Shown here in pieces: positions 62,422 through 64,000 of a stretch of 64,000 nt of DNA. A program made the position numbers and the translations under genes. The number at the start of each line of letters is the position of its first letter. Positions within the stretch are counted from its first letter, which is position 1. The notes beneath the pieces are model-generated. The model was not told where the DNA came from. It saw nothing but the letters and a program-made list of their open reading frames with translations, and ran no database searches. The stretch comes from Arcicella sp040387735 (lineage in GTDB: Bacteria > Bacteroidota > Bacteroidia > Cytophagales > Spirosomataceae). Location: the NCBI GenBank assembly GCA_040387735.1, contig JAZKDE010000024.1:3407-67406 (forward strand), given 5' to 3'.

Positions 62422-63141
62422 ATGAAATTAGATATACTCGTGATGGCGGCACATCCTGATGATGCCGAATTGGGTTGCTCAGGAACAATTTGTTCGCACA
62501 TTGCCCAAGGTAAAAAAGTTGGAATCGTTGACTTTACTCGTGGGGAATTAGGGACTCGTGGAACACCTGAAATGCGTTTGGCAGAATCTGCCGAAGCTAC
62601 TAAAATCTTAGGAATTCACGCTCGTGAGAACTTAGGTTTTAGAGATGGTTTTTTCGTAAATGACGAAGAACATTTGATGAAATTGATTCGTGTTATCAGA
62701 CGTTATCAGCCCGAAATTGTATTGGCAAATGCTTATCATGACCGTCATCCAGACCACATAAAAGGTTGTGAATTAGCCGTGGATGCGTGTTTTAAATCGG
62801 GTTTGCGAATGGTTGAAACCTTTGAAGATGACGGAACGCCGCAATTAGCATGGCGACCTAAAAATATTTATCATTATATCCAAGACCGTTATCTTACGCC
62901 TGATTTTATTGTGGATATTTCTGATTTTTGGGAACAAAAAGAAGCGTCAGTCAGAGCATTTAAAAGTCAGTTTTACGACCCAAATTCGGTTGAACCTGAA
63001 TCTTATTTGACTTCTCCTGCTTTCTTGAAATTTTTGGAAGCTCGTAACCGTGAAATAGGACATGCCATTGGAGTAGAATTTGGGGAAGGTTTTACAAGTT
63101 ATAAAAAAATTGGGGTAAAAGATTTGGGAAGTTTGATATAG
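62422..63141 (+). CDS. bshB1: Bacillithiol biosynthesis deacetylase BshB1
   Basis: This 239-residue zinc deacetylase of the LmbE/PIG-L family has the N-terminal motif AAHPDDAELGCSG with His11, Asp13 and Asp14, and the third metal ligand in NAYHDRHPDH (His112). The segments RGELGTRGTPEMR and HYIQDRYLTPDFIVDIS and the length are typical of BshB1. It removes the acetyl group from GlcNAc-malate to give GlcN-malate in the cytosol, the second step of bacillithiol synthesis. Together with ypdA it shows that the organism uses bacillithiol. Confidence 0.93.
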   Translation: MKLDILVMAAHPDDAELGCSGTICSHIAQGKKVGIVDFTRGELGTRGTPEMRLAESAEATKILGIHARENLGFRDGFFVNDEEHLMKLIRVIRRYQPEIVLANAYHDRHPDHIKGCELAVDACFKSGLRMVETFEDDGTPQLAWRPKNIYHYIQDRYLTPDFIVDISDFWEQKEASVRAFKSQFYDPNSVEPESYLTSPAFLKFLEARNREIGHAIGVEFGEGFTSYKKIGVKDLGSLI

Positions 63142-63195
63142 TGCTAAAAGCAATGATTTTTAAATAATTCCAAAATTAAAATCAAATGCGTATTT

Positions 63196-63230
63196 TAAGG
63201 ACGGCATCGTTTTAAACGATACCGTCCTTA
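63196..63230. terminator. Hairpin terminator between bshB1 and pdxH
   Basis: The arms 63196-63212 and 63214-63230 match over 17 bp with one mismatch. It lies between convergent genes and can end both. Confidence 0.7.
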
Positions 63231-63310
63231 TTAAAATGTAATAAATATTTCAAAGCAGTATTAAATTTTCGATTGAACATTGAAAATTATTTTTCCTTTC
63301 ATTCACTAAT

Positions 63311-63955
63311 CTAAGGCGAAAGTCTCTCAATCTTCCAATCGTCATTTTCCAACAAAGTGTAAGCAATACGGTCGTGCAAACGTGATGGACGACCTTGCCA
63401 AAATTCAATATAATTTGGTACAAGTCTGTAACCACCCCAATGCGGAGGACGTGGAATAGATTGGTAGCCAAATTTTTCGATTAAATGTTTTTCTCTTTCT
63501 TCTAAGATTTCACGTTGTCCAATTACCATACTTTGGTTAGAAACCCAAGCACCAATTTGACTTCCCCTCGGGCGACTATGAAAATAAGCATCTGATTCCT
63601 CCGCAGAGACTTTTTCTATCAATCCTTCAATTCTTACTTGACGCTCTAATTCCGCCCAAAAAAACGTTAGACACGCATTCGGATTTTCAGCTAATTCGGT
63701 TCCTTTACGGCTCAAATAATTGGTATAAAATGTAAAGCCGTTGTCCAATCCTTTCAGTAAAAGCACCCGAGTAGAAGGCTTATTTTCATGTGATACCGTT
63801 GAAAGCAAAAAGGCATTTGGTTCAAGTATTTGACTGGCTACGGCTTCATCAAACCATTCTTGGAATTGCTCGATGGGCGTATTCGCAACGTCTTTTACGT
63901 CCAAACTGCCTTTTGTATAATTCTCACGGAGAGCGGCTAATTCTGTTTTTGTCAT
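63311..63955 (-). CDS. pdxH: Pyridoxamine 5'-phosphate oxidase
   Basis: This 214-residue FMN enzyme is complete. It has AFLLSTVSHENKPSTRVLLLKGLDNGFTFYTNY, RQVRIEGLIEKVS and the C-terminal signature VPNYIEFWQGRPSRLHDRIAY. It oxidises pyridoxine or pyridoxamine 5'-phosphate to pyridoxal 5'-phosphate. The gene starts 45 bp before the window end. Confidence 0.96.
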   Translation of the reverse strand: MTKTELAALRENYTKGSLDVKDVANTPIEQFQEWFDEAVASQILEPNAFLLSTVSHENKPSTRVLLLKGLDNGFTFYTNYLSRKGTELAENPNACLTFFWAELERQVRIEGLIEKVSAEESDAYFHSRPRGSQIGAWVSNQSMVIGQREILEEREKHLIEKFGYQSIPRPPHWGGYRLVPNYIEFWQGRPSRLHDRIAYTLLENDDWKIERLSP

Positions 63956-64000
63956 TTTAGTTTTTGTATGTTAGGGTAAAATTAATGCTTTTGGCATTCT

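Noticed and set aside
1..64000. tRNA, rRNA, CRISPR, insertion sequence or prophage
   Set aside because: No cloverleaf, regularly spaced repeats, transposase, integrase or phage structural gene was seen on either strand.

Overview
The window is AT-rich chromosomal DNA from a member of the Bacteroidota, most likely a Cytophagales-type bacterium. The evidence is the gene content. There is an ECF sigma/FecR/STN-TonB receptor cascade, further TonB-dependent receptors, a PorE-like TPR/propeller/OmpA protein of the type IX secretion kind, a DUF1501 and a DUF1549/DUF1553 protein, and genes for bacillithiol metabolism (bshB1, ypdA). Several genes lack a purine-rich ribosome binding site, and TAnnTTTG promoter boxes are present, as is usual in this phylum. 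No rRNA, tRNA, CRISPR array, insertion sequence or phage was found.

Layout. 1-237 is the end of an outer membrane protein. 298-11344 is one minus-strand block: a MEDS/SARP-type regulator, a cytochrome P450, a two-gene dikinase-type phosphotransferase, an HD hydrolase, an aldehyde dehydrogenase, a second HD hydrolase, a short-chain dehydrogenase, a [2Fe-2S] ferredoxin and a ferredoxin reductase. 11675-18862 holds an acyltransferase-like protein, a small outer membrane protein, a 50-residue membrane peptide, YtxH, YpdA and a PadR/PspC/GIN-domain operon. 19162-32319 is mostly housekeeping: queE, a PorE-like protein, a two-component system, a coiled-coil protein, an EEP hydrolase, an acyl-ACP thioesterase, cdsA, a CPBP protease and dusB. 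32363-36757 carries an unusual papain-like protease with a divergent partner and a NarL-type two-component system. 36871-46960 has DUF1501 and DUF1549/DUF1553 genes on the minus strand, separated by a plus-strand hydrolase, a TonB receptor and a TonB-like protein. 47207-59750 holds another receptor, a GNAT/DinB/lipoprotein group, two transporters and the sigma/FecR/receptor cascade. The end (60069-63955) has trxB, an M23 peptidase, bshB1 and pdxH.

The most interesting system is the 298-11344 block. The P450 has its own ferredoxin and reductase. It is followed by a split ATP-dependent phosphotransferase whose architecture resembles phenylphosphate synthase and rifampin phosphotransferase, then by two HD phosphohydrolase-like proteins, an SDR and an ALDH. 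This suggests a pathway that hydroxylates a small hydrophobic compound, activates the new hydroxyl by phosphorylation and oxidises the product to an acid. The substrate is unknown. The regulator has an OmpR-type DNA-binding domain, a BTAD domain and a MEDS-like sensor. Between it and the P450 lies a perfect tandem 11-bp repeat just upstream of a TAnnTTTG box, which is the layout expected of a SARP operator.

Other points of interest are the papain-like protease module, a 54-bp hairpin-bearing repeat present twice in opposite orientation, the separated DUF1501/DUF1553 pair, and a TonB-like protein that appears to have a cleavable signal peptide instead of a membrane anchor.
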